Source: JAJUJL01 sp041736465 (GTDB lineage Bacteria > Chloroflexota > Anaerolineae > Anaerolineales > UBA4823). From it: a DNA stretch of 44,411 bases. Shown piece by piece: positions 42,989 to 44,411 of the stretch. The translations under genes were made by a program, and so were the position numbers. Numbering within the stretch: the first letter of the stretch is position 1; every line of letters begins with the position of its first letter. Below the pieces are notes generated by a model, which was not told where the DNA came from, did no database searches, and saw only the letters and a list, made by a program, of their open reading frames with translations. The stretch covers positions 1-44,411 of the forward strand of contig JBGSTO010000381.1 of NCBI GenBank assembly GCA_041736465.1, given 5' to 3'.

Positions 42989-44155
42989 TCACGCCCTATC
43001 AGCGTCCTGCCCAATTCTGAGCGCTTCCATCTGGATCGGAGCTACCAATTGATCCATGATCACCGCTGCACTCCCCTGCATCTCATGATACAAGTGTCCA
43101 TACACATCCAACGTGATGCTCGGCTTCGAGTGGCCTAAAATCTTTGAAACCACAATCGCTGGCACCCCGTGGTTGAGCATCAAGGAAGCAGCAGTGTGTC
43201 GTAGATCATGGAAACGAATTCTTGGTAATCCCGCCCGCTGAAGTACTCGTCTGAAATCTATACGCATATTACTGGCATCTCCGGGAGTTCCGATCGAGGT
43301 TGGAAAAATCAGGTCATGATCCTTCCACCGGCTTCCAGCCAGCGCCTTGACCATTTCCTGATGAGACTTGTGTATCCGAAGCGCCTGTAATGTGTTTTCC
43401 CCCAGTTTAATCGCCCTACGTCCTGAGCGTGTCTTCGGTTCCACAAAGCTCCAACCGTGCCGTGGCACTCTTTGAAGCTGCCGCTGAACCAACAGGGTCC
43501 CGCTCATCCACTGCAGATCAGACCATTTCAGGCCAAACAGCTCTCCCAAGCGCATCCCCGTTGTAACTGCGAGGTGATACAAAGCCAGGTAGGGACTGCT
43601 TTGTGCAGCCACGAGGAACTGAGTAACCTGGCTTTCATCCAACACCATCATCTCACCGCTTTTATAACGAGGTAATGCTGCCCCGTGCACGGGATTCCGC
43701 ACTACGAAACCGTATCGAACGGCCTTCTCGAAGGCTTTGTGCAAAATCGCGTGAATGATGCGAACGGTGCGAATACCAGCACCAGACTGAATCAGGTCGG
43801 AGTAGAACTGCTCTACTCGAATCAGCCGGATATCCATCATCTGCATATCCCCGAGATTCGGCAGGATATGTTTGTCAACTGTACGCCGGTATTGATCTGC
43901 TGTTTTCGCCCGAAGGGTCGACCGATCATTTTCTAACCAGCGCAGCATGTAATCCCGGAGATTCGTCTTGCCGGCATGATAATCAAACCCGCGCTCAATC
44001 TCAACCTGGGTATTGCGAAGCCATTCCAAAGCCTCTGACTTGGTTCGAAATCCCTTGCTAACACGCTGTCCGCCCGTAACAATCTGGGCGCGCCAGGTAC
44101 CGTTCGCACGTTGAGATACCGATCCTTCTTTTCTGCCGCGTATCTTCTTCGCCAT
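42989..44155 (-). CDS. Tyrosine recombinase (phage/ICE-type integrase)
   Basis: The product is 388 residues. An N-terminal AP2-like arm-binding domain (GSVSQRANGTWRAQIVTGG) is followed by a SAM-like core-binding domain (about 65-150) and the catalytic domain. Catalytic residues are visible: Arg in TTGMRLGELFGL, the Lys-containing beta hairpin (VEPKTRSGRRAI), HDLRHTAAS, and the nucleophile Tyr in TLDVYGHL. GGAG lies eight bases before the ATG. It ends 115 bases from tRNA-Arg and faces it, the usual layout of an element integrated at a tRNA 3' end. The element would extend beyond the right edge of the window. Confidence 0.96.
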   Translation of the reverse strand: MAKKIRGRKEGSVSQRANGTWRAQIVTGGQRVSKGFRTKSEALEWLRNTQVEIERGFDYHAGKTNLRDYMLRWLENDRSTLRAKTADQYRRTVDKHILPNLGDMQMMDIRLIRVEQFYSDLIQSGAGIRTVRIIHAILHKAFEKAVRYGFVVRNPVHGAALPRYKSGEMMVLDESQVTQFLVAAQSSPYLALYHLAVTTGMRLGELFGLKWSDLQWMSGTLLVQRQLQRVPRHGWSFVEPKTRSGRRAIKLGENTLQALRIHKSHQEMVKALAGSRWKDHDLIFPTSIGTPGDASNMRIDFRRVLQRAGLPRIRFHDLRHTAASLMLNHGVPAIVVSKILGHSKPSITLDVYGHLYHEMQGSAAVIMDQLVAPIQMEALRIGQDADRA

Positions 44156-44411
44156 TTCCTTGTCTCCATTACTTCTCGAACAAGGAAAGGCGACTCTGCC
44201 TATCTATTAAGCTGTTAAGGTGCTGGATTCCCCCTACAATTTTAGCACAAGTGTTCAAGAAAACACACAAAACATTCATTGTGGATAGGCAGCAGTTCGT
44301 CCGGAATCGGAAAGAATTCCTATTCGTTTAGGTTGCTTCCCAACCAGACCAGCTTCTCGCGATGAATTCGTCTAGATCAGTAGAGCGAACTCGAACTGCT
44401 CTCAGGATCCT
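44156..44411. other. Non-coding stretch upstream of the integrase
   Basis: No gene is seen in these 256 bases. The base composition is more AT-rich than the rest of the window. A nine-base inverted repeat, AGCAGTTCG (44291-44299) and CGAACTGCT (44392-44400), is present but 92 bases apart; its meaning is unclear. Confidence 0.4.

Noticed and set aside
44291..44400. Nine-base inverted repeat near the right edge as an IS end
   Set aside because: Arms are too short, no transposase or target duplication is visible, and the sequence ends here.

Overview
The window (about 44 kb, moderately GC-rich) reads as chromosomal DNA of a Chloroflexota bacterium, most likely Anaerolineae. This is inferred from a caa3-type oxidase operon with a fused heme A/heme O synthase, a MoeA with a periplasmic-binding-like tail, Pro-rich lipoproteins with LGFP-like repeats, and TIM-barrel envelope proteins. 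No rRNA or ribosomal marker is present, so the placement is not proven.

Layout. (1) 1-1810: partial ABC permease and a TetR regulator, minus strand, with a palindromic operator. (2) 1871-10189: minus-strand cytochrome oxidase operon: pseudo-receiver fused to CoxII-cytochrome c, CoxI, CoxIV, CoxIII, SCO, cupredoxin-like protein, SURF1, CtaA-CtaB fusion. Upstream lies a NarX/NarL-like sensor/regulator pair (10282-12785) with an unusual Cys cluster in the sensor. (3) 12863-18924: minus-strand operon that begins with a membrane-anchored rhodanese whose two active-site-loop Cys codons are both TGA (predicted selenocysteine, U-T-U) with a bacterial SECIS-like hairpin. It continues with DinB, UbiA prenyltransferase, MoeA, an ACT protein, MoeA-PBP and a Bcp peroxiredoxin. 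(4) 19067-20206: proline dehydrogenase, minus strand. (5) 20271-25015: plus-strand rpoN / sensor kinase / sigma-54 activator operon. (6) 25041-41228: a divergent lipoprotein gene, then two plus-strand operons. One carries a TIM-barrel protein, an FtsZ paralogue, two small proteins, an exported TIM-barrel protein and an LCP-like protein. The other carries a two-TM protein, a 1900-residue TPR protein and a TPR-caspase-fold protease. (7) 41249-42874: a class A beta-lactamase-fold protein and tRNA-Arg(TCG). (8) 42955-44411: a tyrosine integrase next to the tRNA, the edge of an integrated element.

The most interesting system is the sigma-54 circuit. Perfect GGCAC-N5-TTGCA elements occur before rpoN itself (20271), before the FtsZ-paralogue operon (26803) and before the TPR/protease operon (32118). 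The rpoN operon encodes its own kinase and an activator (REC plus AAA+) that lacks the C-terminal DNA-binding domain. I infer a self-contained, self-amplifying switch turning on an envelope or cytoskeletal programme. It contains an FtsZ with an altered catalytic T7 loop (second Asp replaced by His), exported TIM-barrel and LCP-like proteins, and a giant TPR scaffold paired with a Cys-His protease. The second highlight is the predicted double-selenocysteine rhodanese. All assignments come from reading the sequence; no database search was run.
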